This document shows, in pieces, positions 43,560-55,880 of a stretch of 64,000 nucleotides of DNA. A program made the translations under genes and the position numbers. The notes beneath the pieces are model-generated. The model had not been told where the DNA came from, made no database searches, and saw nothing but the letters and a program-made list of their open reading frames with translations. The stretch's first letter is position 1; each line of letters starts with the position of its first letter. The stretch comes from Dryocosmus kuriphilus. Lineage: Eukaryota; Arthropoda; Insecta; Hymenoptera; Cynipidae. Location of the stretch: assembly GCA_038277395.1 (NCBI GenBank), contig CM076193.1:74728252-74792251 (forward strand). The letters are read 5' to 3'.

Positions 43560-45969
43560 TTCGTACACCATAAAATGTGCAAGTCACTGCTGTTTTTTGG
43601 CAACTTTTCGTTGTTGCAGCCATTTCTCTCTCGTTTCAGGATTACGAGTTTTTTTGTCACCCATGTTGTTGCATTTGCATCGAATTTTGTTTCTTACAAA
43701 CTTCCGAAATTCACTGCTCACTCCATTCAATTCGTTCGGAAACTTTTATTTCACTTTATCTGCAAAACGCGAGATATTATTATTTATACACTCTGCTATA
43801 TTGTTAACATTATTATCAACTCTTTTTAGGTATTATAAATATTTACATATGATAGCATCGACTCCTTTTTCGGGCAGTTTTGTCTTTCTCGTGACTCCTT
43901 GAGCTGCATTACTTGATGTTCCTGTTAGGGTTCTGGTTTTAAGCATTTCTCTGCCAAATACTGCGAGAATCAAGTCGTTTGTGTAATTAGCTATAGTGTC
44001 TGTTTTGCAGTTTTTGAAACATGTTTTTCCCACTTCGACGCCCTGATAAATGTCAATGTACTCTTTCTGTAAATGTAGAAATTATGTTCAATAACAATGA
44101 CTTTTTTTTTTGGTTATTATGTTATATATATACAAAATGAATTGCTCACTCCTGGTTCTTTCTCGATTATCCATTCAGTCTCCATTTCGGAATCGTTTTT
44201 CTGGACATCTTGTTCCACATCCTGCTTTTCATCACTTTGGTTCATATCTTCTTTATTATCTTTCACGTTTAGCTTCACATCACCTACATTTTTAGTTCGC
44301 TTTTCATTTGGTGGTTGATAATTCATTAATTCATCGCACTAAAAATATTGATCATGTTAATAATTAAATTAAAAAACATTTCTAACCTATAATGAATAAG
44401 AATTCAAATTAAATAAAAATCGTACAACTTTATCTTCACAGCGTATTATCAGAAATAATGATTATTATAATTAATGATGATTATAATGATTATAATAAAG
44501 AAGAAAACTCACATTTTCGTCCATAGTTAAATCTTCGATTTCGAAGGATTTATTTTCTTCTTCGGTTTGGAACTTTTTTTTCTTCTGATATTTTGACGAA
44601 TGATTTGTCAAATCTTTGAATTCGATGACTGCAGTTCTCTTTGGTAAGCCATTAGACCTCTCCTTTCTTTGAAACGGATTTGTTGACGTATCCTTAGTTG
44701 TTAAAGGATTATTGGAAGATAATGCAACATCAACAGTGTTATCTGCAGATAAGTTATTTTCTTCCAGAATCTCGAAAGTTTCAACTATCTAAAACAAAGA
44801 CAACACGGAATTTGATAACAAATTTTAGTTCAATCCATTTGCGACCAGAAGACCGAAATTTTTGCATAATCATACAACTTTAATATCTTCACAGTATTAT
44901 CAGAATTTATATGATACACTATCAACTGCATAGCGAGGATCTTAAATTTCGATGCAGAAGAAAACTCACATTTTCGTCCATAGTTAAATCTTCGATTTCG
45001 AAGGATTTATTCTCTTCTGCGGTTTGAAACTCTGCATCAACAGTGTTATTTTCTTCCTCAACTTCGAAAGTCTGAACCATCTAAAACAAGGACAACACAA
45101 AATATAACAAATTTTATTTTCCACCTATTAACGACCAAAAGACCGGAATTGTTAGTTTAACTTTGCTGATGTAGTTATGGTATAATATAGTAAACATGTT
45201 TTGCATATTCAAAACTCGATATGCTTATGCTTAAAATCCAAAACGTTTACAATTTAATTTTTAGACTGAGTATTTCTAAAAGGTTATTATATCCTAAAAA
45301 ATTTGTATTTGAAATTTGTTTAAAACGCTTAAGTAGAATGAGAATGACTTAATTTTTTTTTTTTAATTTTGTATACAACAAAACATTTTTTCGTTTATAT
45401 TTAACATACGAACTTGAAAACTAATTTGCTCACATATTTCATTTTTTAACAAAATTGTTGAAAAAAAGGTTATTTACATCAATTTTAATGGCCTGTCGTG
45501 CGCTATTATTGTCTGCAATTTTTGGAATGCTTTCGAGCATTTTGACGGTATCTGTAACAAATCAAAAATATATTTATGAATGTTTCTTCATACTCATAAA
45601 TATTTCGTGTAATATATATATATATATCTATCTATATTTGTGCGAATTTCATACCTTCATATTGTTTTAATGTTGATCTGAAATGTTCATTTTCTTTTTT
45701 CAAATCTTGTATTTCCCTTTTTTGGATATCAATTGCCTCTTTTAGTTTAGTCACATCGTCGAAATCTTCAATTGACTGAAACATGAACAATTATGAAACA
45801 TTTGTATTATGCCATCTAATTTCTTATTTGACAGAAGTGTTTTGACTTACGCAGTTATAACTTTTGAGCATCGCTTTCGTTGCATTGGTTTTTGAACGAT
45901 GCAGCTTAGCTTCTTTGACATCCTTTTTATCTTGGCGGTTTTTCTGCTTACAGCTTATCTGTCAATATG

Positions 45970-46039
<70 letters not shown>

Positions 46040-46882
46040 AAAGAAAGATTATGGAAGACATGCATTTGCCAATCAGAATAAGATTTCAAGGTCAATATTA
46101 ATTTTACCTCGTTACTTTCTTGCACCTGTCGTGTGCGTTCGGAGAACTCATCTTTGCTTGTGTTTCGCTTTCTGCATTTTCTTGCATCGCACATTTCGAG
46201 CCACTCTACGTAAATGAAATATTGATTATAACTATGCAGTTTATTACACAAGTTATTTTATTAATGTATTATATAAAAATATAACGATATATATCATATT
46301 GATATAATATAAGTATTAATTTAAATTTGTATAATTTACGATGTTTGTTAATATTCATAATGTTTATCAAGATTCATATCATATTCGTAATTTTACCTCC
46401 GAAAGCTAAGATTTTCGCAGATTTTGAATTCCACTCGATTTTTTTGGCTGCTTGCTTTCTCATTTTATTTGGGGGAAATATTTGAGAAACCGGCCATTTC
46501 ATTTCGATCGATTTCCCTTTTTTAACAACATCGTCCAAATCTTCGGGATTGACATTCTTAATCCAGTCAAAGTATCCCACTGCTATTTTGTTGTTTTCAT
46601 TGTCAAATTCGCAAAGAACGCATATTTCGTAATCACCAGTGCTAGAAAAAATAAATAAATTGTACTATTTATGCATTGATACTGTACATGTAAATTGAAT
46701 TTTCAACAATTAATATATTTCTTATAATATAATTTGAGAGCGGTCTATTTTTCATATTTTCATTTATCAATAATGGATGTGATAGATTCTCTTTTTTTTG
46801 TGTTACATATTAATTGGTACGCAAACTCGTTGAATACTCGTTATTTATGAGTATATTCTTACCTTAGCTTCGTTTTAGCCAT
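43560..46882 (-). CDS. CACTA accessory gene, 11 exons, BEN-domain protein
   Basis: Minus strand, reconstructed exon by exon with consistent splice sites and codon phase: 46882-46863, 46641-46397, 46205-46108, 45958-45851, 45775-45655, 45551-45478, 45080-44970, 44788-44513, 44338-44150, 44066-43847, 43759-43745. The start is MAKTKLSTGDYEICVLCEF. Exon 2 resembles a Tudor-like module (GYFDWIKNVN, then AKILAFGG). Exon 5 is a coiled coil (KEAIDIQKREIQDLKKENEH). Exons 7 and 8 both end EENKSFEIEDLTMDEN. Exon 10 is a BEN domain (NYTNDLILAVFGREML, TGTSSNA). In exon 11, TAA at 43747-43745 interrupts what looks like the last BEN helix; the frame beyond is open to about 43562. BEN domains bind DNA or chromatin. 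Role in transposition is inferred from position. Confidence 0.75.
45966..46036. repeat. (AT)n(GT)n microsatellite
   Basis: A compound dinucleotide tract inside an intron of the BEN-domain gene. It generates the meaningless repetitive open frames on both strands here. Confidence 0.9.
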
Positions 46883-47196
46883 TTTTCTCTCCAAAAATTG
46901 TTGACTCCCGATGAACTGTGTTTTCAAAATCCAAAATGACTGCAATATTTCACACTGTATCGCACCCACATGTGCTGAAGTATGTTTAATGTAAAACCTT
47001 GAATTCTGCATTACCGACAGTAGAGCACAAATGACTTGTGTTAGCTTGCACGCACGCGCGTGGCAATGTACGTGTAAACATTAATGCATTGACTTGCATA
47101 ATGCTTGTATATGCATAAATATAGACAGCGAAATGTCGGAAGATAATCATTTTCATTAAAAGTTCATAAGTTTATTAAAAATAAGTGTCAACACAA
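46883..47196. promoter_or_regulatory. Divergent promoter region of the CACTA element
   Basis: The spacer between the two start codons (46882 minus, 47197 plus). It contains GCACGCACGCGCGTGG near 47050 and AT-rich stretches, but no TATA box I would commit to. It must hold the start sites of both genes if the gene models are right. Confidence 0.55.
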
Positions 47197-50100
47197 ATGT
47201 TAAAAATGTGTACACCTCCAATGTAAGTACAAACAATTTTATACATAATTAAATTTCACAAATTCTGGTTGAAATTATTCTGTGTACGTACAGAAATAAA
47301 TTATATGTAATTCTTGATACACGTAAGATTCTATATTATTGCAGATTGGCCAAAAATTCAAAAGAACGAGGATTCTATAAGAGGTACCTCACAGAGCCTA
47401 ATACTTCAGTACCTGAATCAACGGCCCGCTCTCGCAGAAAGGTTATAAAACTCTGTAATTTAACACTTTTCATAATTTAGTAATTAATTGAATTACATAT
47501 TCGTACAGACGATCGTTATACATGCCATATCGAGTCTTTAATTTAAACCTAGAGAGACAAATTCACGGTAAACAGGTTGCAATAAATAAGAGCTTACATA
47601 AACTTCATGGAAATTTCTCGCAACGTTTTCCGAAGTCCATCAAAACATGGACAATTATTTAAAGACAATGAACTATGTGAAATGTATGACTGAAATGAAA
47701 TATTCATCGCTCGACAAAGATAATTATATTTCATTTATAAAAGTGGACTAAAAATCTTTTTTGAGATTTGAAAAATTACTATTATAGAATTTTGATATTT
47801 GATTCTATCTTTCGAAAATTCATTCGTTTAAAAAAAATTGTTGATGCATTAATGCAGTAGAAAAGAAAATTCGAAAAATACAGAATTTTACAATAAAATG
47901 AAAACCTTGTACACGTGTTTATAAAAAACATTTTTTTCAAATTCAGTTTTAATAATAATTATTAAAAAACAAAGTCAAAGTATATTGATTGTGTGAAATA
48001 ATACAGTTAGATAATGAGAATATTTTTGAACAGATTAATAATGACGATTGCCAGCCGGGAGTATTATCTCATGAAACAATAACTGAATATTGCGAATCTG
48101 TAAGTACAAATTGTTAAAACAAGATTGCACTACATAACAAATGAATTTATGAGTGAGTTAATATTTTGAAAAATACATAATTTTTTTAGGACATTCATAG
48201 CGATTGCAAGAGGGGAATAAAACCGCATACAGAAATCAAATATGCGGTGCACATTATAAACCCTTGCGAAGAAAAACAGTGGAATGAAACACAAAATGAT
48301 GCTGAAAATTTCGAAGATTTCAAACTGATCAAAAAAAATTTGAAGAAAGACAATTATTTGGACACAGAATCTGACAATGACGACGAATGGATAACTCACA
48401 ATTTGGAAGAAGAAGAAGAAGAATACCCACAAAATGATGTGAGAAATAACGTCATGGTGAGGTTTATTCTAAAATTAGTGTGCCTTATATATTAATGCAT
48501 ACTTGATTCACTTCAACGCAACTTTTGATAACATGAATGAATTTTTTCATTCTATGGATATAGTGTTGCGATCATTTTTTTTTATTGATACATTATACGT
48601 GACACGTAATATTATAGCTACATGATATTTATACCCTTTTATTTTTATAAATTGTTTCTAGAATCACACGTTTATTGTAAATGCAAAAATGACTAATATC
48701 TACATTAATAATGTAACGAAAATGACTTGAGTTCAAATCTCGGGTTCAAATTTTAAAGGGTTTTACTGGAATAAAAATTTTATTAGCTTTACATGAAATG
48801 TAAGTATTTTTTTCAGGATCGCCGATTATTGTATGACGGCTGCCCTGTCACAAGCGCAGAGAGCGAATTATTGATATTAAGTTTTGCGATGAGACATGGT
48901 TTAACGGACATAGCGTTGGAAGATCTTCTTGAAGTTATAAACTGTCATTTGCCACGCCCAATTTTACCATCTAAGTACTTGTTCTTGAAAAACTACCGAG
49001 AGCGATACGAAGCACAAAAATGCTTTTATTGTCCTAAATGCCTGAATCTGTTGATTTTTCATGATATAGATCATTTTCGTTGTGAGAACTGCCATAAAAA
49101 TTTTCAGTGTCAAGTATTGCAAAAAAATCAGAATTACTTCATGAGGCTGCCTTTGGCGCAACAATTTGCAGATATAATGAACAGTCATTTGTTCTACGAT
49201 TTACGAAGAATATCAGATTCAGACTCTGATTTGATTAACGGATCGGTGTACAATAATCTACGTGAAAGAAACGTATTGGCAATGCATGACATTACTCTAC
49301 AATTCAATACAGATGGCGTTCAAGTTTCAAATCGTCTACATCTTCTCTGTGGCCTATATATGTCACTATTAACGAACTTCCATTCAAATTAAGGAACGAA
49401 AATGCTATACTTTGTGGAGTATGGTATGGTCCTGTAAAGCCAGACATGGATGTTTATTTGAAATTTTTTGTTGATGAATTAAACGAACTTCATCATAATG
49501 GTTACGATTGCGTAACACCGGACGGAGATGCCATTAACATTAAAGTGCATACAATTGCATCTCCTATTGATTCTGTAGCAAGACCTTTGCTACAAGGTCT
49601 AACCCAATTCAATGGTGAATACGGCTGTTCGTTTTGTCTGCATCAAGGTGAAAGGATTGAAGTTGGTGATGGTACTGCTCGTATTTACAAAGGCTTATGT
49701 GGACCTCCACGAACTCTTCCCCAGCATAGACGAGATGCTGAAGCAGCGTCAAGATTGCAAGAACCTGTTAACGGTGTTAAATGCTCTTCTTTACTACTTT
49801 TACTGTCAGTTTTCAACATTATATCTTCATTTTCGTGCCGGAATACATGCACGCAGTATTGCTCGGAGTTGTCAAAACAATGGTGAATGCTTTTTTTGAT
49901 CCAAAAAATCGGAGCAAAGAGTGGTTTTTAGGGGACAAAATCGATTATATTGACGAAAAATTGCAGGCAGTAAAACCTTGTATTGAAATTACACGAACCC
50001 CCAGAAGTCTCAAGGAAAGAGGTCATTGGAAAGCTGCTGAATGGAAGAATTTCCTTCTCTATTATTCATTGACTTGTTTTCATAATTTTCTTCCTGCCAG

Positions 50101-51025
50101 GTACTTAAAACATTGGCTTCTTCTAGTATCATCGATATATTTTCTTCTTAGAGAAAAACTTGATCCAGCAGAAATCGAGAAAGCAAATAAAGCGTTGCGA
50201 TTGTTTGTTGAAAAAACCGAAACTTTGTATGGCGCAGAATTTTGTCGGTTCAACTCACATTTGCTGCTACATTTAGTTGACTCTGTCAAACGATTTGGTG
50301 CATTATGGGCATGCTCTGCATTCAACTTCGAAGGTTACAATCACGTTCTAGTAAATTTAATAAAATCGAAATCAAACGCTGTTCCGGAGCAGATCTGTAA
50401 GTTATACTACAGATCAAGAATTATAGAAAAAAAATCTGCAGTCATATTTTCATACGACAATTGTGACGTTGATGCAAAAAAAAGTTTTCTTAAAATGTCG
50501 CAAGGTTTTCGTGTGAAACAATGTATTGAATTTGGACCACGTCTTCGTCTTTTTGGGCAGGCTTTGCAAGTCGATTTGGAAATAAGGATAAAATTATCAA
50601 TTGAAAATTTGCTCCGAGTTCGTATACTCAATGATGGTGTTAAGTACAAACGTTTTATTTATAAACATATGCTATTACACTCATCTGATTATGAAAGATT
50701 AACCAAAATAAACAACAGTTTTATTCGAGTTGATGATGGGAGATTCATTGAAATTTTAGGTTTGTACGTCGTAAAACATGTAGAGATCAATGAAAAATAC
50801 GACGTCATTGTGGGAAAAATTTGTGAACTATCACATGAATCAATCGTAACCTACCATTCTTCACAATTTTCAGTCAGTTCAAATGATATAGCTTCATTGA
50901 TTCGTTTGACTAATAACGTTGTTAGCGTTCTCCCGTCAATGATTGCGAAAAAATGCGTGAAAGTCGATTTTTCAGAGAACGTTTCAAGCATAATTCCACT
51001 AGCGAATTCTGTGGAACGAGATTAG
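47197..51025 (+). pseudogene. CACTA transposase (TNP2 type), spliced
   Basis: Exons 47197-47222, 47345-47441, 48011-48099, 48190-48456 and 48817-51025; an additional small exon between the second and third is likely because the phase does not close there. The N-terminus reads MLKMCTPP then RGFYKRYL. An acidic run (EEEEEEYP) ends exon 4. Exon 5 has a zinc-ribbon-like CPKC and CENC pair, then the TNP2 core: NTDGVQV, NELPFKLRNENAILCGVWYG, KPDMDVYLKFFVDEL, GCSFC. VPEYMHAVLLGVVK has Glu at the site usually Asp, and WACSAFNFEGYNH carries the final acid. One-base shifts near 49330 and near 49830 break the long exon. The enzyme would cut element ends. Apart from the two shifts the 2.2-kb exon is open, so decay is slight or the shifts are sequence errors. 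Confidence 0.82.
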
Positions 51026-51289
51026 AATGTACAGAAGTTGATAATTATATTGTTGCACGCAGGTGAATAAATAATCATTATTATATAATTTACTTTATAA
51101 TAAAACAATGCAATTATTATACATATATATATATATTTATATGCTGTAGATTAATTAAGATAATAAACACATGTACGATAATAAAATCCATTATTATAAT
51201 GATCATATATTGTCAATTATTTTACGAATACAATTTAACAATATTCAGGTGAATATTCCAATGTGCATTGAAAAATCTAAAGTGGTAAT

Positions 51290-51483
51290 AAAAGTCCTGT
51301 TCACTACATACCACTGCGAACACCACTACGTATCACTTCATAATTCGCAACCACTACAAGAAGTAGTCTTAAGTGGTTAATTTCACTATACATCACTATT
51401 TGATCACACTAAATACCACTACAGCTCACTATAGACCACTATTGTAGTGGTCTGTAGTGTCTTAAAGTGGTTTTCCACAAGGG
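51290..51483 (-). repeat. Right terminal and subterminal repeats of CACTA
   Basis: Many copies of CCACTAC/GTAGTGG in both orientations, ending with the complement of the left terminus. Confidence 0.85.
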
Positions 51484-51485
51484 GT

Positions 51486-53794
51486 GCTTGTTTACCGTCA
51501 GTGAGAGAAGTTTTGAGTGCTTTTTTCTATCAACATAGGACTTTAAATCTTCCAATAAGGGAAAGTGCGCGAAACACAGTTCGAATGGTGATGAAGTTCT
51601 GGATGGCAACGAAAGTGCCAGTGATTAAAGAAATTAGGTATATGGAAAAGTTAGAGAGTATGCATGCAGAATGAAAAAACATCAGGAAATGTAAATCTAG
51701 GGCTCAGAGCAAGCTAGTGCAAAATAAAATACACGTATTCTCAGAGAACCTAGACTTACTTTTTGATATCGCAATCAAGAATGAAACGGAAGTTCTGCGA
51801 GCGTCTGCTTTAAAGGAGAAAGATTTTATAGTTAGAGATGCTTTATTAGAGGACATTGAATTTTTATTAGCTCAAAGACAAAAGGATCGTCGAGGGAAAA
51901 TAGCAGGGATAGACAGAAAACTTGCTGCTAAAGAAAAAAAAGTTGAAAAGGGGCTTTGCAGTAAAGCTCAGCGGCAAGAGAAGTTAGAGATAAGGAGAAA
52001 TCTGGATATGTCATCAAGCAACTCAGGTGAGTAGATCTGTTCTTATTTATGTATAGAATATATTAATAGAGAGCGTGAATATGTTTTGTATGAGCTGATT
52101 ATATCATGGAACATTTTGTTTTAGAAAAAGTAGAGCTTGTTTCCTCGGATGAGGAGAAAAGTCTGGCAGGTCCATCTTTGCACATTATTCCTCAGAAAAA
52201 AATAAGAAGAAGCCAAAAAAATTTATTGACCAAAGAGCTAGTCCAAGCGTTATATGTGGCTCAAGTTAGTACAAAATGCGCCACTGTTATACTTGCCGCA
52301 GCAGCTAAATCGTTCGGTGTAGATGTACAGAACACTATAAATATGACAACAATTTATCGTGAGAGGGAGAAACTCCGATTGTATTCTGCTAGAGAGATTA
52401 AAAAAATTTCAATCCAGATGAGGTTCTAACTGTGCACTGGGACGGGAAGGTTGTTAGCTCATTGACTCCAGGAGGTGGTAACATTGACAGACAAGCAGTA
52501 ATTGTAACTGGAGTTTCCACAAATCAGTTGCTTGGTGTGCCTGGACTAGAAAAAGGAACCGGTTAGTCAGTCGCTGACTGCGTTGTTAAACTTCTGAAAG
52601 AGTGGAATGTTGATAACAAAGTAAAGGCGATGTCATTTGACACAGCGTCAGTTAATACAGGTAACTATTTTGATGTTTTCTTTGTATTTTATTCCGCGGA
52701 GTCCTTATATAATTTTAGTAAGTAAAAAACTACTTTTTGTATTTTAATCAGGATGAAAAAATGGAGCAGCTTCGTGGGTGGAGCGTGAACTTGGGAGGAA
52801 TTTGCTGTGGCTCGCTTGCCGGCATCATATTTTTAGAACTTCTGTTACAAGCAGTGTACCACAGTGTGATGAGTTCCTCAACGGGGCCTGAAATTACAAT
52901 TTTTAAACAGTTCCAACTTTGCTGGTCATCTATAGATAGAGAAAGGTACAGCGTTGACTTCAGTGATGTTTCCTCCATCTTAGATTCTGTTGGAAGGGCT
53001 GAGATCATCTCTTTTGCCGAAAATCAAATTCATATAACTATTTTTGCACAGTATTTGCCTTGAGGACAAAACAAAATCTTGTTACTCACCCGTCCTTATT
53101 TATTACAGCTTCGACAACCCAGGGATGATTATCTAGAACTGCTAGAACTCACCATCATATTTTTGGCGGCGTTCCTCCGAGTGGAATAACATTTCACTAT
53201 CCAGGTCCAATGCACAACCCAAGATGGATGTCGAAAGCAATCGACAGCCTTAAAGTATTCTTGTTTAGAGATCAGTTTCCTCCTCTTAGCACTGAAGACG
53301 CAGCCAAGTTGTCACATGTGTGTGCATTCATTGTTGCTGTGTACGTGCAGGCTTGGTACTCAGCCCCTTATGCTGCCTCTGCGCCACGTAGTGATCTGCG
53401 TCTCATTGTTGACATCCACAACTTTGCATCTGTGAACGCAGACGCCGCAAGGGCTGCTCAGAAAAAGCTAGAAGGTCATTTATGGTACATAAGTAAAGAA
53501 CTTATAGGCCTTTCCATTTTTGACAATTACCTGTGTGATACAGAACGAGAAGCATTAGCAAAGAACATTCACACAAAACAGGGACATGATGAGCCAATGA
53601 AACGGCGTCATTTAACAATGGCAGAGCTCAAAACAACCTCATTATCTGATCTTGGCACCACAAACACCATGGAGTTCTTTAAAACTCTAGGAATCAATAC
53701 CGAATTCCTTAACATACCTGTACATGAGTGGAACTTACATAAAGACTACAGGCGAGGAGAGAAAATAGTTTTCTCATCTGAAAGTAGTGAATGA
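51486..53794 (+). pseudogene. Outer transposon transposase-like gene
   Basis: Plus strand, at least three exons. The first continues the 43217 start: ACLPSVREVLSAFFYQHRTL, TGA at 51672, then a Lys/Glu-rich coiled coil (LAQRQKDRRGKIAGIDRK), with donor GTGAGT at 52027. The second starts at 52125 (KVELVSSDEEK), shifts frame near 52415 and gives LTVHWDGKVVSS, QLLGVPGLEKGTG, a TAG, and VKAMSFDTASVNTG with donor at 52659. Later parts carry SSTGPEITIFKQFQ, RDDYLELLEL, NPRWMSKAIDSLKVFLFRDQ and EGHLWYISKELIGLSIFD, ending at 53794. HWDGK and the later SFDT are candidate catalytic Asp sites. I have seen many arthropod and cnidarian proteins of this kind but cannot name the superfamily with certainty. 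Stops and shifts make it a pseudogene. Confidence 0.7.
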
Positions 53795-54134
53795 TCACGC
53801 TGAAAGGGGGGTAAAGTTGATGCAACATTACAACAAGCATATTACTAAAAAAGAATACAGTTCTCAAAACCTTCTACTGAATGTCGAAGACCAAAGAAAA
53901 TGTTTACCTTACTCTAAGAAGAGTGCTCTTGTCAAAAAGTTTTTATAAGGCACCAGCGTATCATGATTCACTTGTAAAGTATATTCTGTATGTTTAATTA
54001 AATTAAAATGTTTTCCTCAATACACGAATTATCATTTTACATGCGGATACGATTTCATTTTTTATCCGTAGAGGTTAAAAGGGGCGCAGCAGATGAATAA
54101 GGGCCTGGAAGCAGCTTCCGCGCGTCGTGGCTGC

Positions 54135-54426
54135 CAGCCGGGCTACGAGGCGCACGGTGTATAACTTAAAAAGTATTTAATTTAGCGTAAAACCGAGTAA
54201 ATTTTCGCCCTAAAAGGGTCGTAAAATAGTCTTTTCCGTTAAAAATGTCTTTTGTTTCATCAAAATCCATCAATATTTAAATCATCGCATTTAGGCCCCT
54301 TGCGCCACCCCTAAATATTATTTCACAGTAAAAAGCTTGCGCCATATATTTTTTCTCACCCGAAGGGTCATTTTATCGATACGAAACCATAACATTTCCG
54401 AAAAACGTAAAATAACGAATGCCCTA
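54135..54426 (-). repeat. Right TIR of the outer transposon
   Basis: Reverse complement of 42535-42840, ending GAATGCCCTA at 54426. Confidence 0.8.
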
Positions 54427-55880
54427 ATGAGGACGCCGAAAGTAGGGTTAAACACAGGGAAGACCACCATTTAAATAAACTTATTTATTTACTTACAAAA
54501 GATCAGACTCTAATGTAGCGATGAAATGCGATGAAGAGCAATATATTTCGAGACTTCCAAATGGTGCAATAAAGCGTCGGTTTCCCACTTCGACGATTTC
54601 AGCGATGGTGACGTTTATACAAGGCAGTGATATTGGGAGTGATACTTAGCGACAACTCAAATTACGGTAATGGCTAGAGAGTCAAGAGAAGACCAATGAA
54701 CGGCTATAGAGCCAAATGGAGACTGAACTCGAGCGAGTGACAAGATCCGGCAACGACTGACCGGTCGGAAACCGTCGCAGATTTCCGGCCGGGCTCGGCC
54801 CCGGTCCCCGTCGCACACCCGGTAACGTCCGCGTTACAATCTGCGTCAATCCTTTTCCATCCTTTTCCATACTTTTAGCCACCCTAAAATCCTGCAAATC
54901 TATCCTCCACTTATTTGTATCAATCCTGTTCTATTTTCGTTTGCTATCCCCAAAACCTTGTTCAATCCATACACCTGTATTCCGTGTCTATCTGCTTTTA
55001 TCGTTGTATATATTTTATTGGTCTGATACTCCGCTTTTTTCAATTCCTAATGTTTTATTCATGACTCTCCTCCATCTATTCACATGAATTCTTTTTCTGG
55101 TACTTTTTGTGTCTAAAATCGCTCTATTTTTCAAGAACTGTCTTTATCCAAATTTGTCCTCCGCGTTCACATGGCCTTACGAAGTCAAGAAAAAATTACA
55201 TTAGGATTCGTATTGCTGGCGTCTCATCTCATACAGTACTCCAAATAACAGACTGAATCGTTCTGGATCACTGGCTTGATTCTACGCATGAAAATTCAAG
55301 CCCAGAACGAATATTCAGGGTTAAAAAACGAGACACTGGGGAACTTTTGCGAAAAATCGTTTTCGTGAAAAAAAACATAAATGAAGAAAAATTTCCTAAA
55401 AGTTTAGTAATTTTGCCTAACTTAAATAAGGGAAAATTTCTGAACTTTCGGAAAATTTTAGAAAAAGTTAGGAATTTTAATGAATGTAAATAAGGAAAAA
55501 TCCTAAAATATTTGGGATTAATGATTTTTAAAATGTTTTTGAAAATGAGGCACGTTATTACAGACAGATAAGGATGTTTATTTGTTCTGCACAGCATAAC
55601 ACGTAACTGCTATTACTAAACACTCAACTTTTTTATATTATTTGTCAGTCTGGTTACTTTCGCATCTTGGTCCAACTGGGCACCTTTGCGTTGACGACAT
55701 CTTCGGTGCTCTTTGAGTGAAGTTATTTCCAACATTATTTATTATTATTATTATTATTATTATTTCCACGTTTTTATATTAGTACCCAAAAACTTTTCAT
55801 GCACACATGACAATTATAATATTTGGTAAATAAATTGTGAAAATTGATTTAAAATCTAGTAGAAATGCAATCAACCTTAC
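54427..55880. other. 1.45 kb without a recognisable gene
   Basis: An (ATT)n microsatellite lies at about 55740-55770. GC-richer segments near 54690-54840 produce a 71-residue minus frame with no motif. Confidence 0.4.

Larger units (their letters stand above)
43286..51483 (+). mobile_element. CACTA/EnSpm transposon with two divergent genes
   Basis: 8198 bp. Both ends read inward CCCTTGTGGAAAACCACT and are followed by many GTAGTGGTC-type subterminal repeats. The flanking duplication is GT (43284-43285 and 51484-51485), in line with the two- or three-base duplications of this superfamily; removing the element and one GT restores the open frame of the gene it interrupts. Plus-strand transposase of TNP2 type occupies 47197-51025. 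A second multi-exon gene with a BEN domain occupies 46882-43745 on the minus strand. The two genes diverge from a shared ~315-bp spacer. Confidence 0.88.
42535..54426 (+). mobile_element. TIR transposon of uncertain superfamily, interrupted by CACTA
   Basis: Inverted ends of about 300 bp start TAGGGCATTC at both extremities (42535 and 54426) and contain the same ordered blocks (GTATCGATAAAATGACCC, GGGTGGCGCAAGGGGCC, CGCCTCGTAG). Without the CACTA insertion the element is about 3.7 kb and holds one spliced gene on the plus strand. A second partial copy of the left terminus starts at 42849. A target duplication is not clear; the outermost TA could itself be one. The superfamily is not settled from sequence alone. 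Confidence 0.8.

Noticed and set aside
45455..46251. Frames through the dinucleotide microsatellite
   Set aside because: They are repeat translations inside introns of the BEN-domain gene.
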